A DNA stretch of 64,000 bases from Ostrinia nubilalis. Taxonomy: Eukaryota > Arthropoda > Insecta > Lepidoptera > Crambidae. Positions 22,001 through 32,809 of this stretch are shown piece after piece. The position numbers and the translations under genes were made by a program. Within the stretch, counting starts at the first letter, position 1; each line of letters opens with the position of its first letter. The stretch is taken from NCBI RefSeq assembly GCF_963855985.1, contig NC_087100.1:7227001-7291000 (forward strand), in the 5' to 3' direction. A model generated the notes under the pieces. That model saw only the letters and a list, made by a program, of their open reading frames with translations. It made no database searches and was not told the origin of the DNA.

Positions 22001-24506
22001 AAACTCGTCAAAAGAGTTGGCAATAGGCGAGCATACACAAACAAAAACACTCGGTTTAGGATGGCATAATAAAAATGACCTACTTCATTTTACGTCCGAG
22101 TTAGGTAAGAACTGCGATAACACTCAATTAACTAAACGAAAGATGTTGTCAATCATTTCTCAAATTTATGACCCTTTAGGTCTCCTAGGCCCTGTTGTCA
22201 TAATTTCTAAGATCATTTTACAAAAGCTGTGGCTATGTAAAATCGACTGGGATGACCTAGTACCGAGTGACGTCACAGAAAAATTCCATAAATTCATAGA
22301 TTCGATTCAAAAACATTTACACGACATTAAAATTCCACGATGTGTTAGGGCAGCTCACACTCATCGTACGGAACTACATATTTTTTCAGACGCATCACAA
22401 GATGCATACGGCGCTTGTGCATATATTCGTACAATAGATGAGAATTCAGTAGTCTCGCTTAATCTACTATGTGCAAAAAGTAAAGTTGCTCCCTTGAAAA
22501 CGATCAGTATCCCAAAATTAGAACTTTGTGGTGCTTTAATTGGTGCGAGATTGTACAAAAAGATTGTTGAGTCACTTAGATTAAAATTCGATTCTGTTTG
22601 CTTTTGGACGGACTCAACAATCGTGATGGGGTGGTTACGTACGTCTCCACATTTATTAAAAACTTTTGTACAAAATCGAATAACAGAAGTAAACGAGTTG
22701 ACAGGCGATTCACTGTGGTTGCATATAGACGGCGATAAAAACCCAGCCGATCTAGTGTCAAGGGGCCTTTACATCGATGCACTAAAGAACAATAACCTGT
22801 GGTGGCACGGGCCTACCTTCTTACATTGTGCAGACTGGTCAAGGGATACTCAAGCGATACCTATCCGTGAAGATCTACCAGAGTTAAAACTTAAAATAGT
22901 TAGTGCAGTTTGTACAAATGCAGATAGCTTATTCGACTTCAAAAGGTTTTCACAGTTTAATAGATTGAAGCGGTCTGGAGCGTACCTACTGAGGTTCATT
23001 CACAATACACGCAATAAGCAGGCGCGGCGCACCGGTCCCTTATCAGTCGCCGAGTTACACGATGCAGAAATTGTTGTGACACGCTGCGCGCAAGCCCAGA
23101 TGTTTCCGACTGTATACAACAACTTATTAAACGAAATACCACTAACAAAATGTAAAGAAGCGAATGGTATTTTAAGTTTAAATGTATTTCTTGACGATAA
23201 TAAATTAATTCGTGTGGGAGGTAGGTTATGCGATTCGTCCAGGTTTAATTATGATAAACGGCATCCTGCATTGTTGTGTAGCAAACATCATTTTACCGGT
23301 CTTTTATTTAAATACTATCATAAACATTTATTACACGCTGGACCCCAGCACCTATTGTGCACTATACGCGAAAGCTGGTGGCCGCTTTCTGGTAGGAATC
23401 TCGCTAGAAAAATAGTGCATGAATGCGTAAGGTGTTCACGCCTGAAAGGTAAAACTTTAACTCCAATAATGGGTAATTTACCTAAAGAACGTTTAGAGGC
23501 AGGTTTTCCTTTCATGTACACTGGCGTAGATTACGCGGGACCAGTTTTCATATTGAACCGCAAAGGTCGGGGGTCAAAATTAATAAAGGCATACATTTGT
23601 TTATTTGTTTGTTTTACAACTAGATGCATTCATTTAGAATTAGTAAGTGGCTTATCCACTAATGATTATATTTTAGCGTTAAAGAGATTTATTTCAAGAC
23701 GCGGAAAACCCGCAGAAATACACTCTGACAACGGAAAAAATTTCGTTGGAGCAGAAAAAGAGTTTCCATTATTAATTCAAGATAATATCGATAAAATTAT
23801 AGATTTTACTGCCAACGATGGCATAAAATTTAAACATATTCCAGTATACGCTGCTCATTTTGGGGGACTTTGGGAGGCAGGAGTTCGATCATGCAAGCAT
23901 CATCTTAGACGTATAGTAGGCAATGCTCACCTAACATATGAGGAATTTAGCACTGTTTTAGTACTAATTGAAGCCATCCTGAATTCCCGTCCTCTATCAG
24001 CTATGTCTACAGATCCTTCCGACCTCTTACCCTTAACTCCTGCCCACTTTCTCATCGGCCGACCGTTGACCGCTCCAGCCTGTGAAGACATCACCGAGGT
24101 GCCGAGCAGTCGCCTGGCACGCTACGACCGAGTCGAGCAACTACGGCAACATTTCTGGAGGCGCTGGTCGACAGAATACGTGGCAGAGCTTCAACTAAGA
24201 ACAAAATGGAAAACGCAGAAGGACGACATAAAACTAGATAGTCTCGTCCTCATCAAAGATGATCATCAATCGCCTCTCAAGTGGTGCCTGGGGAGAATCA
24301 TACGCGTCTTCCCTGGCAGAGACGGAGTTTCACGAGTCGCTGACATTCGCACCGCGACGGGGACAGTACAGCGGGCCTTTTCAAAGATCTGCCCACTACC
24401 ACTGCCCACTGCAGCTGAAATGTCGACGCCTGCGATCTCGTCGACGCCTGCGACCTCGTCGAGACCTGCGGCATCATCGGGGAGCCCTTCGATGACACAC
24501 GCATGA
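19086..24506 (+). CDS. BEL/Pao Gag-Pol polyprotein
   Basis: 1806 residues, with an ATG after a 316-base leader. Gag: DUF1759-like segment from about residue 156 (LPDIKLPTFDGSYDNWLEF), then zinc knuckles at about 394 (CVLCRGNHALFIC) and 427 (CPNCLRPGHLIKDC). Aspartic protease: ALLDNGSQHCF with the catalytic Asp near 526; DNG replaces the usual DTG or DSG. RT: ASADVEKMFRQ (Asp about 854) and FYVDDL (930-931). RNase H: IFSDAS (Asp about 1102) and FWTDST (about 1176). Integrase: HHCC region near 1410-1450 with CVRCSRLKG, then catalytic Asp 1482 (TGVDYAGP), Asp 1548 (IHSDNGKNF) and Glu 1597 (GLWEAG), spacing D-65-D-48-E. The C-terminus is a DUF5641-like segment and a Ser/Thr/Pro tail. Gag and Pol are fused in one frame, normal for BEL/Pao. 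No env-like ORF. Confidence 0.95.
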   Translation: MSDEEYVSANSKLRIPKTSSREGSRSASKERSTSLKTSVTDLKRQRGVLKARLTSFDKYTSKLQNIDLTKPQLIELKLRISQLESVFDEFNALQSKIEEISDENDLVSLIEYRESFEEQYYGCISLAKSILEDNSDDIVTNSGNLCKKGQSMQIKLPDIKLPTFDGSYDNWLEFKNSYCTMIHCRTDLDAIQKFHYLRSSLSGSALQVIGALELTDANYVHAWELLVNRFQNDRLLIHNHVKSLFSLPNMNRESPLLIRKLIDTILRNLRALESLGEPTKSWDTLIMYLIVCKLDSSTEREWENHKGALITNSSNRKLKLDDLLTFLKNRADLLEMINVNNNNNSNSNNSNFNKFNNSNKQSQNVKSPAVQAHSYSYVAAKSENNKSAKRNRVCVLCRGNHALFICSMFLNLSIEDRHKLVNDNNLCPNCLRPGHLIKDCFFGPCQQCKQKHNSLLHKDSLNCVSTSSHNASSTSHLKSTVLHSSFNDQTQNTPLPVLTRPVLLSTALIEVLDDNNKRHTARALLDNGSQHCFVSETFCKRIKYTKFLQSTVRISGVGQSVSHSNKLCDLIIHSKLNDFSTSVQCFVLPRITSFLPPVSIDVETIRIPNNIELADPTYYLPSEVDLLIGADLFWEILNDNKIRLKSGPYLQDTKLGWLISGPIYTNEMRCKQNIQCNFTQTIDLQLRQFWELEDSGPRENILTCDERKCEEIFKNTTKREIDGRFSVRIPLKESANLLGDSYSVAYKRFLSLERKLERMPQYKRMYADFIREYRDLGHMTKINEYSDPHYFLPHHGVFRESSTTTKLRVVFDASCATTSDKSLNDLQFIGPRLQNDIFSILLRFRQYYWVASADVEKMFRQTLIHEDQRNLQLILWRESPSDSIDVYRLNTVTYGTASAPYLSMRCLQQVAQECDDEKISRIIKEDFYVDDLITGCDDPAELINICEKISQILRQYCYPLRKWTFNCDVTSTNSSKELAIGEHTQTKTLGLGWHNKNDLLHFTSELGKNCDNTQLTKRKMLSIISQIYDPLGLLGPVVIISKIILQKLWLCKIDWDDLVPSDVTEKFHKFIDSIQKHLHDIKIPRCVRAAHTHRTELHIFSDASQDAYGACAYIRTIDENSVVSLNLLCAKSKVAPLKTISIPKLELCGALIGARLYKKIVESLRLKFDSVCFWTDSTIVMGWLRTSPHLLKTFVQNRITEVNELTGDSLWLHIDGDKNPADLVSRGLYIDALKNNNLWWHGPTFLHCADWSRDTQAIPIREDLPELKLKIVSAVCTNADSLFDFKRFSQFNRLKRSGAYLLRFIHNTRNKQARRTGPLSVAELHDAEIVVTRCAQAQMFPTVYNNLLNEIPLTKCKEANGILSLNVFLDDNKLIRVGGRLCDSSRFNYDKRHPALLCSKHHFTGLLFKYYHKHLLHAGPQHLLCTIRESWWPLSGRNLARKIVHECVRCSRLKGKTLTPIMGNLPKERLEAGFPFMYTGVDYAGPVFILNRKGRGSKLIKAYICLFVCFTTRCIHLELVSGLSTNDYILALKRFISRRGKPAEIHSDNGKNFVGAEKEFPLLIQDNIDKIIDFTANDGIKFKHIPVYAAHFGGLWEAGVRSCKHHLRRIVGNAHLTYEEFSTVLVLIEAILNSRPLSAMSTDPSDLLPLTPAHFLIGRPLTAPACEDITEVPSSRLARYDRVEQLRQHFWRRWSTEYVAELQLRTKWKTQKDDIKLDSLVLIKDDHQSPLKWCLGRIIRVFPGRDGVSRVADIRTATGTVQRAFSKICPLPLPTAAEMSTPAISSTPATSSRPAASSGSPSMTHA

Positions 24507-24527
24507 AGATTCGATCATCATCATTTT

Positions 24528-24544
24528 GGAAGCTTGGAGCTTCC
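24528..24544. other. Small palindrome before the 3' LTR
   Basis: GGAAGCTTGGAGCTTCC forms a 6-bp stem with a 5-base loop just upstream of the purine-rich stretch that precedes the 3' LTR. Possible role in plus-strand priming is speculation. Confidence 0.5.
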
Positions 24545-24557
24545 AAGGCCGGCGGCA

Positions 24558-24778
24558 TGTTAACGCCATCTATCGGCGCATCAGCGCACATAATACGTCT
24601 GAAGTTGTATACGAGCAAGGAGCCTGGAGGGGAGCGCGGGGGCGGCCCGCGTCAACTTCACTCGATTACCAGCAAGAAAACACGAACGAACAACGGTTGT
24701 AAATTAATCTGAAAAGTAATCAAAATACACGAATTATTTCTTCAATCAGCGTTATTCATTCAATTAAACGTCGAAACA
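24558..24778 (+). repeat. BEL/Pao 3' LTR
   Basis: 221 bp, identical to the 5' LTR apart from one base I could find at the CTTCAC(A/T)CGATT position. Preceded by a weak polypurine tract and followed by the duplicated CGGGT. Confidence 0.95.
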
Positions 24779-24945
24779 CGGGTTTTGGAAATAGCTCGGC
24801 GTTCCACTTTTATGATTTACTTACTCACATTTTGCACGTAAATAAATAACATGAATCCTATGTTTACTTTCCACTCTTGACATTTAACACGTGACTTACC
24901 AAACTAACTATCTCCATGGTTACCGTCTTAGTCTATGCATGACTA
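24779..24945 (-). repeat. Dispersed repeat X, copy B, proximal piece
   Basis: Minus strand: GCATAGACTAAGACGG, CATGGAGATAG, AGGATTCATGTTATTTATTT, ATAAAAGTGGAACGCCGAGC and TTTCCAAAACCCG. These match 5660-5800 and 5880-5970 of copy A. It ends exactly at the BEL/Pao edge, sharing CGGGT with 18544-18548. Confidence 0.75.
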
Positions 24946-25344
24946 GGGATTGAACAACTTTTAATTGAATATTATTAACAATTCTCGATAATTATTATCG
25001 ATTGAAAAATATTCGGTATTTGAATCGAAAGATATATTCAATTTTATCAATATCAAAATATTCAATTTTAATAATAAAATAAATATTATTTACTACCACC
25101 TATGAAATGTTCTAAAAATTGCCTGGAGCGCTCCCCCAATCCTGGGTTTTCCCTTTCCAAGCTGAGAGGATATCATTTTGGTTCTATCGATACATTATAA
25201 AGGTACTTAATATTTGAAATGTATTACCAATTATTGTTATAAGCATTTTGAGCGAATAAAACTTTCAATTCTATTAGAACTTTAGACATTTCTCTCACTT
25301 TAAGCGGCATTGGATTTTTCATCGAATTTTGAAACTGTAACAGT
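24946..25344. other. No gene recognised
   Basis: Very AT-rich sequence; no exon or repeat boundary recognised. Confidence 0.5.
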
Positions 25345-25471
25345 GGGTCTAGACAAAGTGCAAATTATAATCGCAAACCAGTCGAAAAGTGGTCGAAAAG
25401 TCCCTTTTTTGTATGGAGTTTTGACGGATTCGATTTTCGATTCGATCAAAAAGTGCGTTTTGTCTAGGGGG
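25345..25471. mobile_element. Small MITE-like inverted repeat
   Basis: The left end GGGTCTAGACAAAGTGCA and the right end read inwards, CCCCTAGACAAAACGCAC, are imperfect inverted repeats about 127 bp apart. The centre contains TCGAAAAGTGGTCGAAAAGT, a short doublet. It abuts repeat Y copy 2. Target duplication not resolved. Confidence 0.5.
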
Positions 25472-25504
25472 GCAGATATATTAAAGATGATCCCATATTG
25501 TTGT

Positions 25505-26008
25505 CATTGTCTATATCAGTGTTATGATCACAATTCTTTTTATTTTATTCATGACCTTCGACCAGTTGGACACATTAGATAGCTTCTTGTAGTATCGTGC
25601 AATATATTTTTAACTTTTAATTAAAATCTAGTCATACTGTAGCAATTTGGACGATTTATTTTATTTACAAGATCGGTATCTTATTGTCTATGATGACCGC
25701 AGTCAACATCACTATTACATGGATTCCTAACAATGAAGTACGGCATTGCCTTGTGCCGATTTTACATAGATTTTATCGACACAAATTATGGAACTTCATA
25801 GGATATGGAGCAGGCCACGCCCTAAAATGTCCGGATGTCGTCATAGTATTATGGAATACATATAAAATACTTTTATTATTTCATTTTTTAATCCTCAAGT
25901 GTCCGTTACAATCTAATTAATATTTAAGTATTCAAAAAGTAAGAGATTAATTTTGATACTTTACTGCTGTGCCCAGGAATCTAAGGCGGTTTCTGACAAT
26001 GTCCTTTG
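25505..26008 (-). repeat. Dispersed repeat Y, copy 2 (inverted relative to copy 1)
   Basis: Reverse complement of the landmarks at 2588-3070, in the same order: AGGCGGTTTCTGACAATGTC at 25984-26003, GTTCCATAATTTGTGTC, CATCATAGACAATAAGAT, GTGTCCAACTGGTCGAAGG and others. The conserved order over about 500 bp with many indels indicates two old copies of one element about 23 kb apart. Confidence 0.75.
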
Positions 26009-26376
26009 GGTGGCAAAAAATTTTGGTTACCACTCAATGGTTTTACGTCTCGCCCCAATACGAATATCTCGAAAACTCATGGTTTTAAAAACTTTTCACT
26101 AATTTAACGTTTATTTTGTTGAGCTTATACAAATAACACACATAGGCTAACTTTTAAAAACAAGCCTAAAACAAAATAGAATGAAAGTTTTAGCTTGTTG
26201 TGTACATAATAGTGTTTTAGAGCAAAAAGGTTAATCCATCGCTCTGTTTACTAAAAGTCAGTGTCTAGCTTTCTATGTATTTTAAAAAAAATTATTTTTT
26301 AAAATTTTCACCAATAAGTTCAAGGTTCAAGAGACCCAACATGAAGTTTTTTATGTAGGTAGGACCTCGCTGCTCA
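26009..26376. other. No gene recognised
   Basis: Nothing supported on either strand. Confidence 0.5.
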
Positions 26377-26494
26377 TATCATCATCATTATCATCATCTT
26401 AGCCATAGGACGTCCACTGCTGAACATAGGCCTCCCCCAATGCTTTCCGTGTTGCCCGTGAGCGGCCTGCGTCCAGCGCCTTCCTGCTACCTTT
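26377..26494 (-). mobile_element. RTE-clade LINE 3' tail, minus strand, ATG-type
   Basis: Begins with ATCATCATCATTATCATCAT and CTTAGCCATAGGACGTCCAC, the complement of the (ATG)n-tailed end, and runs through AACATAGGCCTCCCCCAATG to GCGTCCAGCGCCTTCCTGCT. It is truncated at the 5' side after about 118 bp. Confidence 0.85.
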
Positions 26495-29400
26495 ATGCTC
26501 ATAATCGCTCGTATATTCACTCTTGCTTTGCTGACCTTTAAGGCTTATAAACGTTTACACTACACAAGCTGAAGTCCTAGAATATCAGTTAACTCAAAGG
26601 AGCTCTAATATCGTCAGTACACAAGTTTGTTATTCATTCTATTTAGTTACTAGAGTTTCGAATTTGGCGCCTACTTACGGAACATCGTTAACTTTGTTCG
26701 CAGTTTATTGTAAGGGCTCGTACACATTAGTATTTTTCAGTACATTTTGACCTATTAGCTTACACATAGTCTATACCAAGCTAGTTTCTTCATTATAGAC
26801 ATAGCGAGAGTATTCTCGAAAGCAAGAAGAAGGAAATGCTCAAAATACTAATGAAAAAGCGCGTGGACAAGGGAGGCGTCTCGCTTTTTACTAGAGCGTC
26901 TGCGATCATAACTAACATATTACCACTGCTTTGCGTCGCGCAGTCGGGTAAAAATATCAAACTGTCAAAAGCTTGCATAAAGATACTGACGACTGAAATA
27001 ACACCAATGTGAAAAAGCCTTTATTACTAAAGTAACTCGAGAGGCTAGGTAAATGAAAAGTTTTGTACCATCTTTGTGATGGACTAGTTTCCGAGTAATA
27101 TTCCCTAATGAAAACAACTTCGAGGCAAGTAAAATTTAAAAGCAGTGTTCCACTTATCGACAATTTACTACCGGGTTTTATAATGATCGCTCATTTTATC
27201 TCATCGAGGACATTCGCGTTAAAAAAGTCTTTCACTTTGCTCAATGAAAAACTTACATAATTAATGTGCAGTCGTCTTAGCAACCGCAATGCGTATGAAT
27301 TTTCTAATGTCATCTGTACATTAAACCTATTTTGCAGACGATGCGTAATTGAAAATTATACATACATATTATGCCAACTGATTGTAAGTGTTCTACAAAA
27401 AGTTGAAGAGTTTGAGCACCAGAATTTATATTATTTACAAAGGAATGTTTTAGATTTTAAGACCAGTCGTAACTAAATGTCTCCATCAAATACAGTTAAA
27501 CTGGCAATGGTGTTGAAAGGAGCAGTTTGTAACTATTGAGCGGGGACCGATGTGCTGGTCAAACGCACGGAGCAGTCGCTTTTGTTACACTCAATTTGTT
27601 ACTAACAGTAGACTGAGTTACTAATTTCTTTCAGAATTTCTTACTTTTTTTGTAGGTACCTAAATACAAAAGAAGCTTGAATGGTCACTACACCATTCAA
27701 AATAATTAAATTAAACAGCTAACAAGATATTTTGGCTGCTCAAAATATCTTTCTACGATTCATCATTTGAGCCTGCAAGACTTTTACCTAACACCCGTTA
27801 TATCGAAATTATTCATCGCTCTTAATAAAATCTGGTCATAAGCTAAAGATACGGAAAGTGTAAACTACTACTTACTATCATCGTGTTCCTGCTTTGTTCT
27901 ATCTTCTTACTTTTTCATAATTAAACAATCCAGTGATGATAATAACAATGGAGGTGTACACTGTACATACTTACATACTAGCTTCATACATACATTGGTA
28001 GTTTTCCCCTAATCATTTCCTCGAGTGTAAAGACCGAAACCACACACGGATCCAAATGTGTTTTGCGGTTGACCCCATTCTCGAACTCTGCAGATTGTTG
28101 CTATCTTTTAGACCATAGTTTGGTGTCTTTGTTATAAAATAAAGTACGCAGTTAAATTATAAGTATTTTTCTACCCTATACATGATGGCCGGAATTTGAT
28201 CCGCCCATAGCAAATTCCTATGTAGTCTTTTGCGGCTATGGCGGGTCTAGTTCCATTCACCCTGTATAAACCACCGGAACCATAAAATAGTCAATTTAAA
28301 GTTTTAAAATAGATGTCTATTTACCAATCCGGATTCATTTCATTCATTGTTTAGTTTGCCAACCAATCTCTAACCCTGTATGAAAACGTATCTTCCCAAA
28401 CTGCTGACAGAGAAAAAAAATTGAAACAATACAACAGATACAACTGTGCCCCAAACTTTGAAAGCAATCCGTTTATTTAGTATCTCCGCCAAAATTAAAT
28501 GGACTGGTTCTTCCTTTCGAAATCAAAGCTAGCGGCAGAGGGCAGCTTTTATCATAGAGCTGTCACGGCTCGACCGGCGCTTGGCCCGGGACCAAACCCG
28601 CTTCCTGCCCGGTCTAATTTTTCAAAACAGCATGGCACTGGTCCAAGATGAGTAACGTCATGATAGTGTATTTGACACAGGCTTGGAACTTGGAATAATG
28701 TCAAATACTGACTCATTTAGTAAACTCGTCGATTTGAAACCTTTTGCCAAGAAGGATGGGTGAGGTTATAAGTTCGTGCACTCGCTATGAGTATATTGAT
28801 GTGCAACAAACTGCGACAAAATTTAAAATGCCAAATTTTGTGAGAGTTAAGTATGCCAAATATTTGCAGATCCTCGGTGAAGAGTCAATAATACTCGTAC
28901 TCTGTTTAGTTAGTGAATATTTCGACAAACTTGAATATTAACTTGAATAAATTAAACAAAACCTAATACATATTATCTCGTCAGTTTAGAAGCTTAGATA
29001 CAATACATTTAAATACGTTGATTCCCACGCGAATTCAGCTGAGGGAAAGTCCTCGAGAAAAACAAACAATACGCGCCAAAAATAGAATGTCTGTTTACGC
29101 TGAAATACATTGAAAGTCGTCAGTTTTTATCAACCTACGTCCTTTACGCCACACTGAGCTCCGGGTACACCTGAATGGACAACGACCGACCATTAATGTA
29201 TGTTTAATTACTACATTTGACTGCTGTCTGACTAATGAGGCCTGAGTAATCACAGCGGTTTGAATTCCTTTGACAAACAAACTTAGTTCTAAACGGGTTA
29301 TTGCGTAAACTTTTAATGAATCTCTCCAAGTGAAATTCAAAACCACTACTGCTATACATGTATATTGAAGAAATTCATAGCGCTTTAAAAACGTAGACTC

Positions 29401-31159
29401 GAAAAGTTTTCTAACTTTCCCCAGCATTTCACTTCGCAACTTTTAACTCGAGTGTCACACGCAAAAACCCGGCTAAAATGCGTATTTTTCCATTTCCCTG
29501 TAGAAACGGGCTTTTCACAAATATCCAGGAGACTGAAAGCAATAAAAGTCAAATTACTGTTCGAGTCATGCATCACCAAAGTTTTGGGTTGGAAAGTTGC
29601 AAATTGAATAAAATTAAGGGCAGTATTTCGCCGGCGAGGCGTGTGTGTCCGAGTTGCGAACTATTGCTAAACATGGGATTGGATTCGTAACTTCTTAACC
29701 CTGTGTACTGAAACTGAAAACAGACTTTTATTACTCTTATTTAATTAGAAATTTAGATGACAACCAAGGAGAGATGACGTTTAGGTTGTAAAGAACTTTG
29801 TGTTGCGACAAACAATGGAATTACGTTTGATCAAGTAAGAAAAAAGTACCTATGTAATTCATTTTCAATTGCTGGCTGACAGAACTGTGTGATTTCTTAT
29901 TTAGATTAAAAAAACGTTTTTTGTGACATGAGGATTTAATATAATACGAAGGGCATTGCAAAAAAACGTTTACTTAAATTAACTCAAGTACGATTGCCAG
30001 CCAAGCGATGAGCCAATTAAACTTTCTCAGTCTCATACATAGAAGTCGCATTACGCTGAATTACAGTCCGTCTTTCACCTGCGACCAGAACTTCGAGCTT
30101 TTACTAGATTATGCTAACACTCACCACTGAGAAGCAGCTGGGGAAAACAAGAAATTTAAACAAGTTCAACGTGTTTTCATTAGAAACTCTTCGGTGCATT
30201 GCATTATTTTTACTCCACGTTTGCATAATGGAATAGTGCAGAAAATAAGTAGGTATACACAGCTTACCACAGCATATTTAAGAACTCTCCAGGTCATTGT
30301 TTTGTCTGCAAATATTTCACAAGAGACAAGCATCCGCATTAAAAAAGTCCTACTCGTAATTCTCAACAGCCAGTGCGCGTTTGCCTATTGAAGAAGTAAC
30401 ATTGACAAAAAACTTTTAACGCTTATTTTTAAATTCGCTGACCACACATAAGCACCCGTATAATGAATGAGCGAAAAACTTAAAATAAGACAATTTTCTA
30501 GAATAATAATATGACGTTATAACCTCTGGTCTGTTTGAATGTACTTTTTATTCAGGTTTGTGGACTGTGGACCAAAAGTTTCATCAAGTGGTTTACGCGC
30601 CCTAACATACTATCAACAATCAACATTGATTCAATTCAAGCTTACAAATTATTAAAGCAAGCTTTACCCAAAATGAAAGTTCGCAGAAACAAGCAAAATT
30701 ACTTTCGCCTTTACAAACTAAATAACTACTCATTACCTCGTCCGACCTTTATTGTCCTATTCTGGACGGACAGTTGACTTTGGTAATGAAGAAAAATGTA
30801 TGGTACCCGACATGTTGAGGCAATTTCGCCGGCGAATTTCGTGCGGCAACCAAACTGCCCGTTTATTAAAATCAGTCCAAAGTTAGAATTTGTCTCGCAA
30901 GTTACGACACCCGAGAGACTGAGATAAACTTGCATTAACATTAATATAGGTAAAATTTAATTTCTCTCGAGGAGTCTGCGGGTTTGTTCATCTGAGAGAA
31001 TTAGGGACCCCGACGAGTGAGCATCGTTACGAATATTCGTGGTCCGCAACAAATTCGGATTTGTCAGATTGCTTTTCTCCGCAAATATGTAAGGTTGAAG
31101 AACAATTCAGTGTGGCAAGAAATATTTTAACCTGAAATATTTTTAACCTTGTCTAAATC
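26495..31159. other. 4.7 kb without a recognised gene
   Basis: AT-rich sequence with scattered short open frames (for example 28744-28941, 29095-29439, 29478-29690, 30535-30777), none resembling a family I know. A weak inverted repeat lies at 28199-28247 (ATCCGCCCATAGCAAA against TTTGCGGCTATGGCGGGT). A GC-rich patch lies at 28563-28612. No splice-site-supported exon. Confidence 0.5.
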
Positions 31160-31415
31160 TATATTTAACCGACTTCAACAAAGGGAGGAGGTGCTCAATT
31201 CGGTTGTTATAAAAGCGAAAGGTCACTGATTGACTGACTTACTCATTCATCAGAAAATTTCAGAAACTACAAGTGCTAGGAGTCTCAAATTTTGCATGGG
31301 GGGTTCCTTTTACAACGTAGGTGCTCACTAAGAACGGATTTTACGCAACTCCACCCCTAAGAGGGTAAAACGAGATCCACGCGTACGAAGTCGCGGGCGG
31401 CCGCTAGTTTTGGAT
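31160..31415 (+). repeat. GATCCACGCGTACGAAGTCG-type lepidopteran repeat
   Basis: Begins with ACCGACTTCAACAAAGGGAG and CAATTCGGTTGT, then TATAAAAGCGAAAGGTCACTG, and ends ACCCCTAAGAGGGTAAAACG, GATCCACGCGTACGAAGTCG and CGGGCGGCCGCTAG. Two relatives lie at 51430-51616 and 56556-56731. It is a widespread lepidopteran family by my recollection. No coding frame. Confidence 0.7.
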
Positions 31416-32577
31416 AAAATTGTTCAGCAATGTTGACCTAGCTAGAGATTCAAAGACAACATTTCTTATGGTTCAATTTACACTTACTCGTAGTTACGAT
31501 TAGAGTAAGCGCCGATAAATTACATATTTCCCAATAGCTAGGATCACATGAATTCAAAATGTAACGCAACGTACTGCTTCTTTCGTTCGTATGATATTTT
31601 TTATATCAAAATAATGAATTTTCCGTTTATCCCACGGAACCCTGAAAGTATGTGAAAATAAAGTAGTTTACGATATTTTCGCTGTCGAAATCATCCAGTA
31701 AAAGTAGATCTATTGCATTTGCTGCAGTGCTTTCAGTGCCAACTTTTTTTCGATATTCGCTGATGTGATTTAGAGCTGATGTGAGAGCGATTTTATTTTT
31801 CGTTATAATGCATTGCACGTTGTTAAATTTTTCAGCAATTTATTTTTGGTTCGATACCTAATTTATATCTAAAGTAGTGATTAACACTTTCACAGACAGT
31901 AAGCCAGCTACAATAGAAGTTTAATTGTTTTGAATGCATAACTTTAGAAAGATTTAAATCATTTGATATGCGAGTACCTACCCATGTTTACGTGATGACA
32001 TTATACCAATAAATATTCCTTCTTTTGATTAAAAATTTTGCAAGTTACAATATAATTTTTGGTTGGTAAAATATAGTTATCCAGTTACATTGTATTTCAT
32101 GGAATACTTTTAGTTATTTATTTAATTTCTGCATAACTATATTATTTTAAACTACAGTGAAATGATCATTTTCATGCAAAATAAATGCTTTCCATTCATG
32201 ACTTTTCAATGGAATTGTTATAATAACCAAAACCCCACAATGCTCGGGTGCAAAACTAATAAATTAACAGCACAGAAATTTAATTTTGGCCGAAACCGTT
32301 TTAACCGCGGTTGGACTGGCAACAACAGTTGTGTGCGCTACAAAAATGTTTTAATATTGAAATATCAATAAGGCCGAAGTCACACGATACGGTTATTTAA
32401 CCTGAGAAATTTCTAGATATCGCTTGCGGCCTGCTATACTGGTTTTACCTCATTGGACTAACGGAATTAGTACCAACAAACCACATCTAGAGTTACAATG
32501 TTCAGATTATTCCTAGCTAGAAGGAGGTTTGTTGTTATTGGAGAGACTCGGGAAATATTTACTTGATATATAAATAA
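31416..32577. other. No gene recognised
   Basis: AT-rich; short open frames at 31627-31818 and 32162-32371 have no recognisable content. Confidence 0.5.
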
Positions 32578-32660
32578 TAAATAAATAAAACGTTTATTGC
32601 CAGTAAAACAAAATACACAAAGTCCTTATATCTAGCGGATACCGCACTAAGCAAAGCTTG
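32578..32660 (-). repeat. Possible LINE 3' end, minus strand
   Basis: Read on the minus strand, GTTTTACTGGCAATAAACGT is followed by TTTATTTATTTATTATTTA, a tail typical of CR1/Jockey-group LINE insertions. Only about 80 bp; weak call. Confidence 0.3.
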
Positions 32661-32809
32661 TGTCGCAGTAACCTTTAATACTTGTTACACAAAAGAATCT
32701 TTACTATGTGGTATGGGTAAGCATAACCAAATTCACATCGTATATCGTACTCTACATGGTATCATTGAAAGCAAAATGTTGACTTATTTACTATACCACA
32801 CTACTTATA

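Larger units (their letters stand above)
18549..24778 (+). mobile_element. BEL/Pao LTR retrotransposon, near intact
   Basis: Length is 6230 bp. Two 221-bp LTRs bound a single long gag-pol frame, and CGGGT flanks both ends (18544-18548 and 24779-24783), a 5-bp target duplication typical of the superfamily. The LTRs start TGTTAAC and end AAACA; I see one substitution between them (CACACG versus CACTCG), so the insertion is recent. The leader at 18770-19085 begins with TGG complementary to a tRNA CCA end. The element sits inside repeat X, copy B. The frame is uninterrupted, so the copy could still be mobile. Confidence 0.95.

Noticed and set aside
25310..25582. 90-codon plus-strand frame
   Set aside because: Covers a small MITE and the edge of repeat Y; no protein signal.
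29095..29439. 114-codon minus-strand frame
   Set aside because: No recognisable motif; no repeat or splice support.
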